From the NCBI GenBank assembly GCA_964420985.1, contig CAYQUT010000003.1:62001-126000 (forward strand): a DNA stretch of 64,000 nt. Reading direction: 5' to 3'. Source of the DNA: CAMCTV01 sp964420985. Lineage in GTDB: Bacteria > Bacteroidota > Bacteroidia > Flavobacteriales_D > Sanyastnellaceae. The translations under genes were made by a program, and so were the position numbers. Numbering within the stretch: position 1 is the first letter of the stretch; each line of letters starts with the position of its first letter. The notes below the pieces were generated by a model, which made no database searches, had not been told where the DNA came from, and worked only from the letters and a program-made list of their open reading frames with translations. Positions 33,799 through 43,583 of the stretch are shown here, piece after piece.

Positions 33799-34508
33799 CT
33801 TTTTTTGGTGTTAACTGAATTGTCTTGACCTTCAGATCTCAATAAATCCGGTCTTCTCAATAATGTTTTCTCATGAGCCTGTTCCATTCGCCACTGCTCT
33901 ATGGCTTTAAAATTCCCACTGGTAAGCACTGCAGGAACCTCCAGTCCTCTGAAATCAGCTGGTCTTGTGTACACAGGTGGCGCCAATAAATCATCCTGAA
34001 ATGAGTCTGTTAAAGCACTTGTTTCATCATTCATCACACCGGGAATCAACCTAACAATGGCATCTACCAGCACTGCTGCTGCCAATTCACCTCCACTGAG
34101 AACATAATCCCCTATTGAAATCTCACGTGTAACCCACTTGTCTCTTACTCTTTGATCTATTCCCTTGTAATGCCCGCAGATCAACAATAAATTTTTCTTC
34201 AAAGACATCTGATTACAAAGAGATTGATGCAATCGTTCACCATCGGGGGTGAGATATATGATTTCATCATATTTACGATGATCGGATAACCGCTCAATGG
34301 CATCCACGATGGGTTGTGCCATCATGACCATTCCTGCACCACCTCCAAATTGGTAATCATCTACACTTTTATGTTTATCAATTGAGAAGTCTCTGATATT
34401 GTGAATTTCTATTTTGCACAATTCATTATCCTGCGCCCTTTGCAAAATACTATCCGCAAATGGGCCATCCAATAATCGGGGGAGAATGGTTAAAATATCA
34501 ATGTGCAT
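33795..34508 (-). CDS. trmD: tRNA (guanine-37-N1)-methyltransferase TrmD
   Basis: 237 residues with the SPOUT-knot motifs FGGGAGMVMMAQPI, LICGHYKGIDQRV and EISIGDYVLSGGE. It methylates G37 next to the anticodon to prevent +1 frameshifting. It is transcribed divergently from rnpB and cotranscribed with the ABC transporter. Confidence 0.96.
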   Translation of the reverse strand: MHIDILTILPRLLDGPFADSILQRAQDNELCKIEIHNIRDFSIDKHKSVDDYQFGGGAGMVMMAQPIVDAIERLSDHRKYDEIIYLTPDGERLHQSLCNQMSLKKNLLLICGHYKGIDQRVRDKWVTREISIGDYVLSGGELAAAVLVDAIVRLIPGVMNDETSALTDSFQDDLLAPPVYTRPADFRGLEVPAVLTSGNFKAIEQWRMEQAHEKTLLRRPDLLRSEGQDNSVNTKKR

Positions 34509-34512
34509 GTGC

Positions 34513-34540
34513 CAAAAATAAAAATGAATTGGTTACCAAA
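34513..34540 (-). promoter_or_regulatory. promoter of trmD
   Basis: On the minus strand TTTG (34537-34540), 16-nt spacer, TATTTTTG (34513-34520), ending 4 nt before the trmD ATG. Confidence 0.55.
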
Positions 34541-34554
34541 CGGAATTAACTTTG
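34529..34554 (+). promoter_or_regulatory. promoter of rnpB
   Basis: TTG (34529-34531), 15-nt spacer, TAACTTTG (34547-34554). Transcription is expected about 5 nt later, at the first base of RNase P helix P1 (34559). It overlaps the divergent trmD promoter. Confidence 0.6.
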
Positions 34555-34558
34555 CATT

Positions 34559-34921
34559 GAAACTACAGACTTCATCGCTCCAAGCAATTGGGGAGGAAAG
34601 TCCGGGCTGCATAGAGTACCACACCGGGTGAAAAGCCCGGGCAATTGCGTGAAAATGCAAAAGACAGAAAGTGCCGCAGAAAACAAACCGCTGGAATGAT
34701 TTATCATCTCAGTAAGGGTGAAAAGGGGGTGTAAGAGACCACCGCTGCCGTTGGCAACAAAGGCAGGCAAGGTAAACCTTGTGGGCAGTAAGACCATGTA
34801 GACCAAGGATGTTTGCGAAAGTAAACTGAAGGGCGGCTCGTCCGGTCTTGGAGGGTAGGTCGCATAGATAAATGATGAAGCTGCCAAAAGCAGAACAGAA
34901 CCCGGCTTATGAAATAGTTTC
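34559..34921 (+). ncRNA. rnpB: RNase P RNA (class A)
   Basis: The conserved core elements are clear: GAGGAAAGTCCGGGCT near the 5' side, an ACAGAAA segment, GGTGAAAAGGG, GTAAGAGACCACC, and the 3' AACAGAACCCGGCTTA. The ends are set by helix P1: GAAACTA (34559-34565) pairs with TAGTTTC (34915-34921). RNase P RNA is the catalytic RNA that trims tRNA 5' leaders. It lies between a -7 box and an intrinsic terminator. Open frames antisense to it are chance. Confidence 0.95.
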
Positions 34922-34925
34922 AACA

Positions 34926-34956
34926 TCGAGGTGCTTTTGGCACCTCGACCTTTTTT
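34926..34956 (+). terminator. rho-independent terminator of rnpB
   Basis: TCGAGGTGC/GCACCTCGA stem (9 bp) with a 5-nt loop, followed by CC and six Ts, 5 nt after helix P1. Confidence 0.88.
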
Positions 34957-34977
34957 CAGTTTTTGTAAATTTACCCC

Positions 34978-36039
34978 ATGTCATCCCCAAAATACATCAA
35001 ATCACTGGACGGAATAAGAGCCATAGCCGCATTGCTCGTTCTCATTTTTCACTTTAGTCAATATGTGATTTTCAGCAGTGAATGGGGCAAACTCATTCAG
35101 AAAGTGGGATATTTGGGGCAAACCGGTGTTTCCCTTTTTTTCGTACTCTCTGGCTTTCTCATCACAAGAATTTTATTCGATCAAATCCAATCTCAACATT
35201 ATTGGAAAAATTTCATCATTCGTCGATCACTGAGAATCTTCCCTCTCTATTTTCTTTATCTAACGTGTGAATATTTTTTGGTGCCCTATTTAACCCATAC
35301 TTCGAGCCCTGACATTAGTTTGCAGTGGTACTATTGGTTCTACCTGCAGGATTTTGCAACCACTTTCAGGTGGCCTGCCGCTGGGCCAAAACATTTTTGG
35401 TCATTGGCGGTTGAAGAGCACTTCTACCTCCTTTGGCCTTTTTTTGTTCTATATTACAAAACTAAACAACTTATTCACCCTATCATCGCCATTACAATCA
35501 TCAGCGCCATCGTCAGATTTGTCCTTGCTTATTACAACTACCAAACTTATTTTTTCACTTTTGCGCGAATGGACGAAATTGCCCTTGGGGCGTTCCTGGC
35601 TTGGCTGGAGCGAAACAACCTATTGGTATTCTTTAGAAGTAAAAATTTTTATTGGGCAGCACTTCTCACCGCTACACTTTCAATTCTCCTCTGGGGACTT
35701 TATTCTTCAGCTGGGTTATTGATTGTTCAGGTATTCAAATACAATTTAATTTCGACGCTGTATTTTTTGCTGATTGGTAAGGTTATTACGTTAAGCAACC
35801 AACACTGGTGCAGTAGGTTACTGTGCACTCCCTTTTTTCATTTTACAGGAAAAATAAGTTACGGACTATATGTATATCAAGCAACAGCTGTTATTTGGGG
35901 ACTATCACATGGTTACGCTCAAAAGCCCCTGCTGTTTTTTCTTTCTTTGATGTTCTTCTGTTATGCAATAGCGACAATAAGCTTTTATTGTTTTGAGAAT
36001 CCCATACTAAAGCTAAAGAGCAAACTTACTTACTCCTGA
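34978..36039 (+). CDS. membrane acyltransferase, OafA/YrhL type
   Basis: 353 residues, about ten transmembrane helices. LDGIRAIAALLVLIFHF is the family N-terminal motif with the expected active His, and SLAVEEHFYLLWP and FFVLSGFLITRIL are further signatures. These proteins transfer acyl groups, often acetyl, to surface polysaccharides. It lacks a SGNH tail. Its 3' end overlaps the convergent DUF1573 gene by 14 bp. Confidence 0.9.
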   Translation: MSSPKYIKSLDGIRAIAALLVLIFHFSQYVIFSSEWGKLIQKVGYLGQTGVSLFFVLSGFLITRILFDQIQSQHYWKNFIIRRSLRIFPLYFLYLTCEYFLVPYLTHTSSPDISLQWYYWFYLQDFATTFRWPAAGPKHFWSLAVEEHFYLLWPFFVLYYKTKQLIHPIIAITIISAIVRFVLAYYNYQTYFFTFARMDEIALGAFLAWLERNNLLVFFRSKNFYWAALLTATLSILLWGLYSSAGLLIVQVFKYNLISTLYFLLIGKVITLSNQHWCSRLLCTPFFHFTGKISYGLYVYQATAVIWGLSHGYAQKPLLFFLSLMFFCYAIATISFYCFENPILKLKSKLTYS

Positions 36040-36487
36040 CGTCTGCTGTAATGGTCAGCACGGTGCTGATGGGCTCTGTGTTGGCAACAATTGTCACCTT
36101 TTTAGAGTTCTTACCCACTTTGTTTGCGCTATTGAATTTGACAACAATCTGCCCCGTTGAACCGGGAGCAATAGGATCCTTGGGCCACTGAGGAACCGTG
36201 CAACCGCACGAGCCTTTGGCATGCTCAATATGCAAAGGCGCATTACCTGTATTTTTAAATTGAAATGAATACTCTTTCACCTCTCCTTCGGTGATCACCC
36301 CAAAATCATGTGCATTCTGAGTAAAACTCATAGAAGTTTTTTCTCTTTCTTGAGATGCTTTACCAATAGAACCTGCCTCCGTGTTCAAATGAATGTTGCT
36401 CTTTTTTGGGGCCAACCATTGCGCCCCCACATAGGCTCCTGCACCCAGGATAAAAATAAATAAACCAACTTTAATTCCTTTGCTCAT
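36026..36487 (-). CDS. membrane-anchored DUF1573 protein
   Basis: 153 residues: an N-terminal hydrophobic anchor or signal (~5-25) and a DUF1573 beta-sandwich (HDFGVITEGEVKEYSFQFKNTGNAPLHIEHAKGSCGCTVPQWP). The CGC in the middle is typical. Its function is unknown. It follows the S41 protease by 3 nt and is likely cotranscribed. Confidence 0.85.
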   Translation of the reverse strand: MSKGIKVGLFIFILGAGAYVGAQWLAPKKSNIHLNTEAGSIGKASQEREKTSMSFTQNAHDFGVITEGEVKEYSFQFKNTGNAPLHIEHAKGSCGCTVPQWPKDPIAPGSTGQIVVKFNSANKVGKNSKKVTIVANTEPISTVLTITADVRSK

Positions 36488-36490
36488 ATA

Positions 36491-38167
36491 CTATTTCTTT
36501 GATTGACCTTTCTTTTTCTCTTGCACTTTTGGATCCAAATTTATTTGATCATACACACCATTTATGAGTATCTCTTTTGCCTTTTGGGCCGCTGGATTCA
36601 AATCATTGATCACAAAATAAAAGGACTCATTATCATAAAGATTTCGGGCCAACAAGGCTTTGGTTCGAATGGCAATGGCGTGCTTTGAATTGGCATATCC
36701 TTTTTCATCCAATGGCACTTCTTTTTCCTCTGCCATTCTTATTATCTTTCTTTCTTCCTCTTCAGGTATTAAAAAAGATTTTGCAAAAGACTCCATGGTG
36801 GGGTAGGATTTCAACAACTCTTCTCGGTGAGCATTGGCGTAGGACATGGACCAATCATTTTGAACACCCACTCTAATTAAATCACTAAAATATCTGCTAT
36901 TCTCTGACGTGTCCAATGGCACAAATATGTCTGGCATTATTCCACCGCCTCCATAAACAGTTCTCTTGGTGATTCTTGTCTGATACTTTAATGAGTCTGG
37001 GAATTTAATGCTATCGGCTGAGAAAAATTCCCCGTTCTTAAGACGTCTTGAATAATCCGAATAATAATCATCTTTTCCCTCATCATACGGCTTTTGAATA
37101 CAACGTCCTGCTGGCGTGTAATATTTCTGAACGGTTAATCGTACCATTGAACCATCCGGTAAATTGACTGGTCTTTGCACCAAACCTTTTCCAAAAGACC
37201 TTCTACCAACAATCACTCCTCGGTCCCAATCCTGAATGGCACCACTCACAATCTCAGAGGCACTGGCAGAACTTTCATCAATTAACACTACCAAGCGTCC
37301 CTTTTCAAAACTTCCTGGAAGACCTGCCCTGGTGTTAAAAGACTCCTTTTTGAAAGCACGGCCCTCGGTATATACAAGCAATTTACCCTTTTCATTCTTG
37401 GGTGCATCTTTTGGAAGATCATCGCTTAAAAACTCATCTCCCATTTCAATGGCTGAACGCAAAAGTCCTCCTCCGTTGTCCTGCAAATCCAGAATCAGAT
37501 CTTTCATCCCCTGCTCCTTTAAATCGGCTATTCCCTTTCTGATTTCCTCCGTTGTTGTGGCAGCAAACCGGCTTACCTTGATGTAGCCAATTTCCGGAGA
37601 AATCATGTAGGCTGCATCCACTGAATAAATAGGGATTTTATCTCTGGTTATCTCAAAATACAACCACTTATCGTAACCTCCTCTTTCTATTCCCACTTTG
37701 ACCTTTGTACCTTTGGGACCTCTTAATTTGGACAATACATCACTGTTCTTGATACCAACACCGGCCATCTTAACTCCTTCTACTTCCACAATTTTATCAC
37801 CTGCTCTAATGCCCAATTTTTCAGATGGGCCACCTTGAATAGGTTCAACGACAAAAATTGTATCATGTAAAATATTGAACTGAATCCCAATCCCATCAAA
37901 GCTACCTTGTAAAGGCTCATTGGCCTCTGCTACCTCTTCCGCAGAAATATAGGTGGAGTGCGGATCCAGCTCCTCTAACAAATGAATAATGGCTTTCTCA
38001 ACCAACTCTTTGCTATTCACCGAGTCGACATAGATAGACTCAATATACTGGATAAGGGTAGCAAACTTATCTGTTGTCTCTGAGCGATTAAGCGTCGGTT
38101 GAGCAGTAATAGAACCCGCAACCAAAATCATTGAGCAAAAAAGTAATGAAGAAAAGATTTTTTTCAT
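36491..38167 (-). CDS. carboxy-terminal processing protease, S41 family (CtpA/Prc)
   Basis: 558 residues: signal peptide (~1-22), N-terminal helical region, PDZ domain (~90-165, GIGIQFNILHDTIFVVEPIQGGPSEKLGIRAGDKI), then the S41 catalytic domain with ESSASASEIVSGAIQ (nucleophile Ser) and RRSFGKGLVQ (catalytic Lys). Such proteases act in the periplasm on C-terminal tails of envelope proteins. A perfect -7 box is 4 nt upstream. Confidence 0.92.
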   Translation of the reverse strand: MKKIFSSLLFCSMILVAGSITAQPTLNRSETTDKFATLIQYIESIYVDSVNSKELVEKAIIHLLEELDPHSTYISAEEVAEANEPLQGSFDGIGIQFNILHDTIFVVEPIQGGPSEKLGIRAGDKIVEVEGVKMAGVGIKNSDVLSKLRGPKGTKVKVGIERGGYDKWLYFEITRDKIPIYSVDAAYMISPEIGYIKVSRFAATTTEEIRKGIADLKEQGMKDLILDLQDNGGGLLRSAIEMGDEFLSDDLPKDAPKNEKGKLLVYTEGRAFKKESFNTRAGLPGSFEKGRLVVLIDESSASASEIVSGAIQDWDRGVIVGRRSFGKGLVQRPVNLPDGSMVRLTVQKYYTPAGRCIQKPYDEGKDDYYSDYSRRLKNGEFFSADSIKFPDSLKYQTRITKRTVYGGGGIMPDIFVPLDTSENSRYFSDLIRVGVQNDWSMSYANAHREELLKSYPTMESFAKSFLIPEEEERKIIRMAEEKEVPLDEKGYANSKHAIAIRTKALLARNLYDNESFYFVINDLNPAAQKAKEILINGVYDQINLDPKVQEKKKGQSKK

Positions 38168-38171
38168 GTTT

Positions 38172-38179
38172 CAAATTTA
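38172..38179 (-). promoter_or_regulatory. -7 promoter box of the S41 protease-DUF1573 unit
   Basis: TAAATTTG on the minus strand matches TAnnTTTG and ends 4 nt before the ATG at 38167. Confidence 0.45.
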
Positions 38180-38195
38180 CAAAATCATTTGTCAA

Positions 38196-41100
38196 TTATC
38201 TCGCCACGAAAACGGTCCCTATTCTTTTTTGTGCTTCTTTATCAAATACAGATTTTACAATAAGTTCATAATGATAAATATCGCTAGGAACATAATAACC
38301 ATTGCCTCGTAAGGATCCATCCCAACATTTATCAAAATCTTTTGTTTCAAAAACAATCTCACCATGACGATTAAAAATAACCAAAGAATATCGTTCAATG
38401 TCAACAGCGTTTCCAACAGGTTCGAGGCAATCATTGATATTATCTCCGTTTGGCGTAAATGAGTTGGGAATGTAGCAGTTGTATATTTCTTCCTTCACAT
38501 GCGCTACAATGGTGTCCGGTGCATAGAATACCATTTCTATTTCTTTGTTTTCATTGTTGGGAGCCATCACATTTTGCTGATCGCTTGTCCAGTGCGTAAA
38601 ATCGTAAAATTCGTTCTCTTGTACGCCAAACTGAACAGGGACTCCATGAGCAGTTTCAAATTGAATCATGAAGTCACTGGTACCACCATTGCTACTGCTA
38701 ATGGATCCAGTGTAGGGTTTGTCTAATAAAACAGTAATTAGACTGTGTGGAATTTCAGTGAAAACAGCTGTGATTGTATCTTCTTGGCTCACAGTAATGG
38801 CGATGGTGCTGGCGAATGAATTAGGTGTCAGCGCAGTACCTTGGGATTCCCAATGATCAAAGGCTGTCCATTGGGCCAATGTTAATGCCCCGATGTTGTG
38901 GCTGGTCCCAATCTCCCAATCATAAGTCACCGGCAAAGTAGGCAATTCAACTCCATCAAGGAAAACCTGACCAATATTGGCTGGTGTCTTATCGATGGTC
39001 ACCAAAGCGTGAGGTGTAAAATCAAAAATAACTTCAATTTCCTCAGCGTCGCAAACTACGGTGTTCATGACAACAGCATTATTGTTGGGTGACAACTGAG
39101 TGTTGGTTGGAACCCAGTTGGTAAAGTCATACCAATCTTCTTCCCAAACCTCGAAAGTTAAATTTGTTCCCGGCGCCACGGTAATGGTTTGTGGGAAGCC
39201 CGTGTATGTAGAACCATTGAAGATCAAACCACCCGCATCGGGATAAAGGGAACTGAAAACAATATCAATGGCATTGGGAGGTAGCGATGTGAAATTGACA
39301 TTAATAACAACATCAGAGGTGATCGTTAATGTAGGATTCAAAGATGTCGCATTAGATAAAACACCTGTTCCCGATACAATTTCCCATGAAATTAACTGAC
39401 CACATGGACCATTTTCAATGGCGTTCAAATTGATGATATCGGTAGTCAAAAAATTAAAGTTACCCCCACTTAACGGTTGCCCATTGATTTCAGCATCTCC
39501 ATTGCCTACTACATTCACAACTACCTCATAAACAGGCAAAAGAACGGCAATCAAGTCATCGTCTTGACAAGGAACAATATCAACAACGATATCATTGGCA
39601 CTTGGCAATATTGCAGTTGTATTTGACTCCCAGTGATCAAATACAAATCCTGGATTGGGAATGGCTTCAACAGACACATTGGTTCCAGCTACTTCTGTTT
39701 GAGGACTTGGGAAAGCAGCATTAATTGCTCCATTCCAGGCGATGGTTGCAGAACCCGCAGGAAGAACATCCAGCGTGGTGATGACGTTTCCTGTATTTCC
39801 CGTTCCAAACTGGGCTTCGATGACGGCATCACTCTCAATGATCAACGTCGTTGTTGCGCTAAGAGGGTCTTCAAATGTAGCCGTTCCTGAAACAATTACC
39901 CATTGAACAAACTCCGAACAAACACCCGTTCCATCTGCAACAGCAGTTATATCGATGGGCAATGGAGTTGTATTTCCGCTAAAATAGGTACCTGTGTAAG
40001 GAGATGTTGTTATCACAGACTCCTCAAGAATTACAGAGCCTGGACCTGTAATCTGTACGGTCAAATCTTGTTGGGTAACATCATAACAATCTTCCAAACC
40101 TTCAACGATATCATTGGTTGAGGTTTCTTCAGGACATCGCGCGAGTATAAAATTCCTTAAATCTTGGACGTTGTTCTGCCATCCAGCCATTGTACCTCCC
40201 CATCGGGTGATTTGACGCGGCATCTCCGCTTCAATATGAAGAATCATGCTGTCCAATACTTGAAGCATTTTATCACATGAGAAAATACCATTGCTCAGTT
40301 CAGCGTATCGTTGGATATAGTCTGCTGTAAAATCTGGGTTATCAAAAAGTGAATTGAGAATAGGGATATGCCCTTGCCCACCAATATCTCCTTCAGAATC
40401 GATTTGACATGGATCTGCATCAGGAGCTGTTGAAGATACTCCGGTGTAGTTAACATAGTGTCCAAAAGTAGCATCATTGTCCCACAATGCATATCGCCAT
40501 CTTCGGGCATCACCATTGGGATTGTACCCTCTCCACCATTGGGTATTCCAGTTTAACCAATCCGTACAGACGGTATAACCATTGAGAATGAAGTAATCAA
40601 TCAAACTCATTGTGTTGAACTGTGTGACAACATAATCATAATTGGCTTGAACAGCCATGTTGTTTCCTGTAATAAAATTTTGAAGTGTATTCCAATTGCC
40701 TTGCGCATTGAATGCCGGCGCTGCGTCATACTCTGCCCACGTTCCACCCCATGTCTTCAGATAATCTACCTGACCCCGAGATTGATTGTAGTAATGTTCG
40801 GTAAAATCTGTATCATCTATTTTCTCACGAACTTCATACACTCCCCAGTATTGACCATTCAAATAAACGATACAACTTCTGGTGGCTCTCTCATCACAAT
40901 GCAATCCTCCCAATATTGATAATTCACATACATAAGCATCGCGAATGTGCGCTCCACCGTTGGAGAAAGGATAATTGTCATTGGCCGCCGCTTTAAAAAT
41001 CAGGCGATCATAATCGTCTCGATTACGGTGTTGAAAGAGGGGTTCTTCAACAGTATGATCATATCCCAATTCATCTCTACTGATGTAATCGAAACCTCTT

Positions 41101-42089
41101 TGACCGTAAGCATTGGAGTCATTACCATGCTCATTACCATCTCCGTGATTTTCCGTAATAAATATGCCTCCTGCATTAAAAAATTCAATATTTGCCAATC
41201 TGTTATTTCCACTTCCAGGCCATTGACCGTTTAGATTATTACCTGAAACACTGACGGTAAGAATGCCATGGGTATCCACTCCAAAAAAGTAGGTATTGGT
41301 TTCTATCAAACTGGGAAGATGGTTGGGATCAGATGAATATACAATAGCACGCAAAACTGTAGTAGAATTGAGTACAATAGGGCCGGTATATTGTGTACTG
41401 GTATTGTTAGGAGTGTTACCATTGGTGGTGTAGTAGATGGTTGCCCCGGGTTCTGATGTAGAAAGAGCAACGCTAATGGGCCCCGCGTAATACCCGGCTT
41501 GAATATCCATGACAGGTTTCACTGCGTAAGCAGTGGCACTACCCGCAGCAGCTACCGCTGCCAAAGGAGTAGGGTCTGTTTGAATTTTCCACGTCGATGA
41601 TCCGTCAGGAATACGTGACCATGAATGATTGGCTTGATTGGGAATCAAAAAATCTGCGTCAATATCAAAATCGTAACTCTCCAGGACTATTCCACCTGCA
41701 TTTGAAAAAACAATCTCCTCTCCTCCTGTTTGATTAATTTTGAAATTGGCATTTAATCCTCCAAGGTATCCCGGCTGATAATCACCTCTCCCGGTGAGCA
41801 ACACCAGACGATAACCGTTAGCAGGTACTGAAGTTCCAGCAGGAAAGCTCCACTTTTGAGGATTGGTTGAATTATCACTTAACCAATATCCGCTGATGTC
41901 AACTGCTACTCCAGAAGGATTGTAAAACTCTATCCAATCTTCAAAATTATTTCCTCCTGCTGGGAGACCGTAATCGCTATAATTGGCAATACAAATTTCG
42001 TTTATAACCACTTGGGCGGATGACTTAACATTGAAAGTCAAACAACCAATAACAAGGCAAAGGGCAATTAAGAATCTCACAAAGTACAT
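38196..42089 (-). CDS. secreted CotH-kinase protein with lamin-tail and T9SS type B domain
   Basis: 1297 residues. Signal peptide (1-25), lamin-tail domain (~27-140, INEICIANYSDYGLP), a chitobiase/HEX C-terminal-like domain (~195-265, PGATIYYTTNGNTPNN), a CotH kinase-like domain (~300-660, YGVYEVREKIDDTDFTEHY-like segment, IDYFILNGYTVCTDWLNWN, RRWRYALWDNDATFG), then several beta-rich repeats (PGxxVxxEAIxNxGFxFDHWxSNxT-like), and a gliding-motility CHU_C/T9SS type B sorting domain (~1205-1297, CYIPNSFTPNGDNINDCLEP). CotH proteins can be atypical kinases that phosphorylate secreted proteins; that activity here is inferred. A perfect -7 box is 5 nt upstream. Confidence 0.85.
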   Translation of the reverse strand: MYFVRFLIALCLVIGCLTFNVKSSAQVVINEICIANYSDYGLPAGGNNFEDWIEFYNPSGVAVDISGYWLSDNSTNPQKWSFPAGTSVPANGYRLVLLTGRGDYQPGYLGGLNANFKINQTGGEEIVFSNAGGIVLESYDFDIDADFLIPNQANHSWSRIPDGSSTWKIQTDPTPLAAVAAAGSATAYAVKPVMDIQAGYYAGPISVALSTSEPGATIYYTTNGNTPNNTSTQYTGPIVLNSTTVLRAIVYSSDPNHLPSLIETNTYFFGVDTHGILTVSVSGNNLNGQWPGSGNNRLANIEFFNAGGIFITENHGDGNEHGNDSNAYGQRGFDYISRDELGYDHTVEEPLFQHRNRDDYDRLIFKAAANDNYPFSNGGAHIRDAYVCELSILGGLHCDERATRSCIVYLNGQYWGVYEVREKIDDTDFTEHYYNQSRGQVDYLKTWGGTWAEYDAAPAFNAQGNWNTLQNFITGNNMAVQANYDYVVTQFNTMSLIDYFILNGYTVCTDWLNWNTQWWRGYNPNGDARRWRYALWDNDATFGHYVNYTGVSSTAPDADPCQIDSEGDIGGQGHIPILNSLFDNPDFTADYIQRYAELSNGIFSCDKMLQVLDSMILHIEAEMPRQITRWGGTMAGWQNNVQDLRNFILARCPEETSTNDIVEGLEDCYDVTQQDLTVQITGPGSVILEESVITTSPYTGTYFSGNTTPLPIDITAVADGTGVCSEFVQWVIVSGTATFEDPLSATTTLIIESDAVIEAQFGTGNTGNVITTLDVLPAGSATIAWNGAINAAFPSPQTEVAGTNVSVEAIPNPGFVFDHWESNTTAILPSANDIVVDIVPCQDDDLIAVLLPVYEVVVNVVGNGDAEINGQPLSGGNFNFLTTDIINLNAIENGPCGQLISWEIVSGTGVLSNATSLNPTLTITSDVVINVNFTSLPPNAIDIVFSSLYPDAGGLIFNGSTYTGFPQTITVAPGTNLTFEVWEEDWYDFTNWVPTNTQLSPNNNAVVMNTVVCDAEEIEVIFDFTPHALVTIDKTPANIGQVFLDGVELPTLPVTYDWEIGTSHNIGALTLAQWTAFDHWESQGTALTPNSFASTIAITVSQEDTITAVFTEIPHSLITVLLDKPYTGSISSSNGGTSDFMIQFETAHGVPVQFGVQENEFYDFTHWTSDQQNVMAPNNENKEIEMVFYAPDTIVAHVKEEIYNCYIPNSFTPNGDNINDCLEPVGNAVDIERYSLVIFNRHGEIVFETKDFDKCWDGSLRGNGYYVPSDIYHYELIVKSVFDKEAQKRIGTVFVAR

Positions 42090-42094
42090 TTTTT

Positions 42095-42102
42095 CAAATT
42101 TA
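42095..42102 (-). promoter_or_regulatory. -7 promoter box of the CotH gene
   Basis: TAAATTTG on the minus strand matches TAnnTTTG and ends 5 nt before the ATG at 42089. Confidence 0.45.
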
Positions 42103-42156
42103 AGACATTCGTCAGTTAAAAAGGTTGCAAGTTTTTTCAGAATTAACGATTTAGTG

Positions 42157-42164
42157 TACTTTTG
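42157..42164 (+). promoter_or_regulatory. -7 promoter box of the GH13 gene
   Basis: TACTTTTG matches TAnnTTTG and ends 18 nt before the ATG at 42183, supporting that start over 42162. Confidence 0.5.
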
Positions 42165-42182
42165 ACACCAAGCGAATATAGT

Positions 42183-43583
42183 ATGAAATTTAAATTGACT
42201 TTTCTTGCCATAGGTGTAATGGCTCTTGGATGCGGATTACATGGCAACGATGCCACATCAACTGCAGAAACCCTTTCATCCCACGAAACCCATGTCATAC
42301 GACATCCGGATTGGGTTAAAAACGCTGCGATATACGAAGTCAATTTAAGACAACATACACCTCAAGGCACTATCAATGCTTTTGTTCAAGATTTGGATAG
42401 AATCAAAGAAATGGGGATTGATATTTTGTGGTTTATGCCTGTAAATCCCATTGGACAATTGAATAGAAAAGGTGGCCTTGGCAGTTATTATAGTGTTAAA
42501 GATTACAAAGCCCTCAATTCTGAATTTGGGACCATGTCAGATTTTAAAAATATGGTCAAGATTGCTCACGCCAAAGGCATGTACGTGATTTTAGATTGGG
42601 TGGCCAATCACACCTCATGGGACAATCAATGGATTATCGATCATCCTGAATGGTATACACATGATGCCAATGGGAAAATTATCCCCCCTGTTGCCGATTG
42701 GTCAGACGTTGCTGATCTAAACTACAACAATAAAGACATGCGCGCAGCCATGATTGACGCCATGAAATTTTGGGTAAAAGAATGTGATATCGATGGTTAC
42801 CGTTGTGACGTGGCCATGGAAGTCCCTACAGATTTTTGGGATGATGCCCGTGCAGAATTGGATAAAATCAAACCCGTATTCATGCTAGCGGAAGCAGAGC
42901 AGAAAGATCATCACCTGAAGGCGTTCGATATGTGTTATGGTTGGGAGTTCCTTCATCTCATGAATGGGATAGCCAAAGGTGAAAAATCCACCAATGACAT
43001 CGACACTTATATTTCCAAAAAATCCACGGAGTTTCCAAAATCGACCATACATATGTATTTCACGACCAACCACGATGAAAATACTTGGAATGGCACTGGT
43101 CAAGAGCGATACGGAAAAGCAAGAAATATGTACGATGTCCTTGCATTCACCATAGGTGGTATGCCATTGATTTATTCCGGACAAGAGGGTAATGAAATGC
43201 ATGCGGATGGCAAGGCTCATCGCTACCGTTTTTTTGAAAAAGATACCATTCAATTCAATGGATATCCCAATTCACAATTGTATCAAACCTTATTGAAAGC
43301 GCACCATGAACTCCCTGCACTTTGGAACGGTACCGAAGGTGGAACTTTTAATAGAATACACACCAGCAACAGTAAAATTTATGCCTATAGCCGCATCAAA
43401 GGAGATAGCCAAGTAATCATCATGCTCAATTTCAATGAAGCGCCACAAAGCACATCATTTACGGATGTTATTCCAACCGGCATATTCAATAGTATATTTG
43501 ATGGTAAGGGACTTGCGCTCTATGCTACAGGAAATGCACAATTGCCTGGTTATGGTTATCAAGTTTTTGTGAAAGAAAAATAA
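42183..43583 (+). CDS. GH13 alpha-amylase-family lipoprotein
   Basis: 466 residues from ATG 42183. The signal ends in a lipobox (ALGC, Cys17), so it is probably a lipoprotein. The GH13 barrel is complete: IYEVNLRQHT, VANHTSW, nucleophile Asp in DGYRCDVAME, acid/base Glu in FMLAEAE, and TTNHDENTW. It should hydrolyse or rearrange alpha-glucans in the periplasm or at the surface. Its TAA overlaps the coaE ATG by one base (TAATG), an odd pairing of glucan use with CoA synthesis. Confidence 0.92.
   Translation: MKFKLTFLAIGVMALGCGLHGNDATSTAETLSSHETHVIRHPDWVKNAAIYEVNLRQHTPQGTINAFVQDLDRIKEMGIDILWFMPVNPIGQLNRKGGLGSYYSVKDYKALNSEFGTMSDFKNMVKIAHAKGMYVILDWVANHTSWDNQWIIDHPEWYTHDANGKIIPPVADWSDVADLNYNNKDMRAAMIDAMKFWVKECDIDGYRCDVAMEVPTDFWDDARAELDKIKPVFMLAEAEQKDHHLKAFDMCYGWEFLHLMNGIAKGEKSTNDIDTYISKKSTEFPKSTIHMYFTTNHDENTWNGTGQERYGKARNMYDVLAFTIGGMPLIYSGQEGNEMHADGKAHRYRFFEKDTIQFNGYPNSQLYQTLLKAHHELPALWNGTEGGTFNRIHTSNSKIYAYSRIKGDSQVIIMLNFNEAPQSTSFTDVIPTGIFNSIFDGKGLALYATGNAQLPGYGYQVFVKEK

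Noticed and set aside
34546..34926. A 126-codon minus-strand open frame
   Set aside because: It lies antisense to RNase P RNA, whose core motifs and P1 pairing are clear; the frame is chance.
34978..36039. Secondary plus-strand frames within the acyltransferase gene
   Set aside because: They are out-of-frame shadows of a conserved membrane protein.
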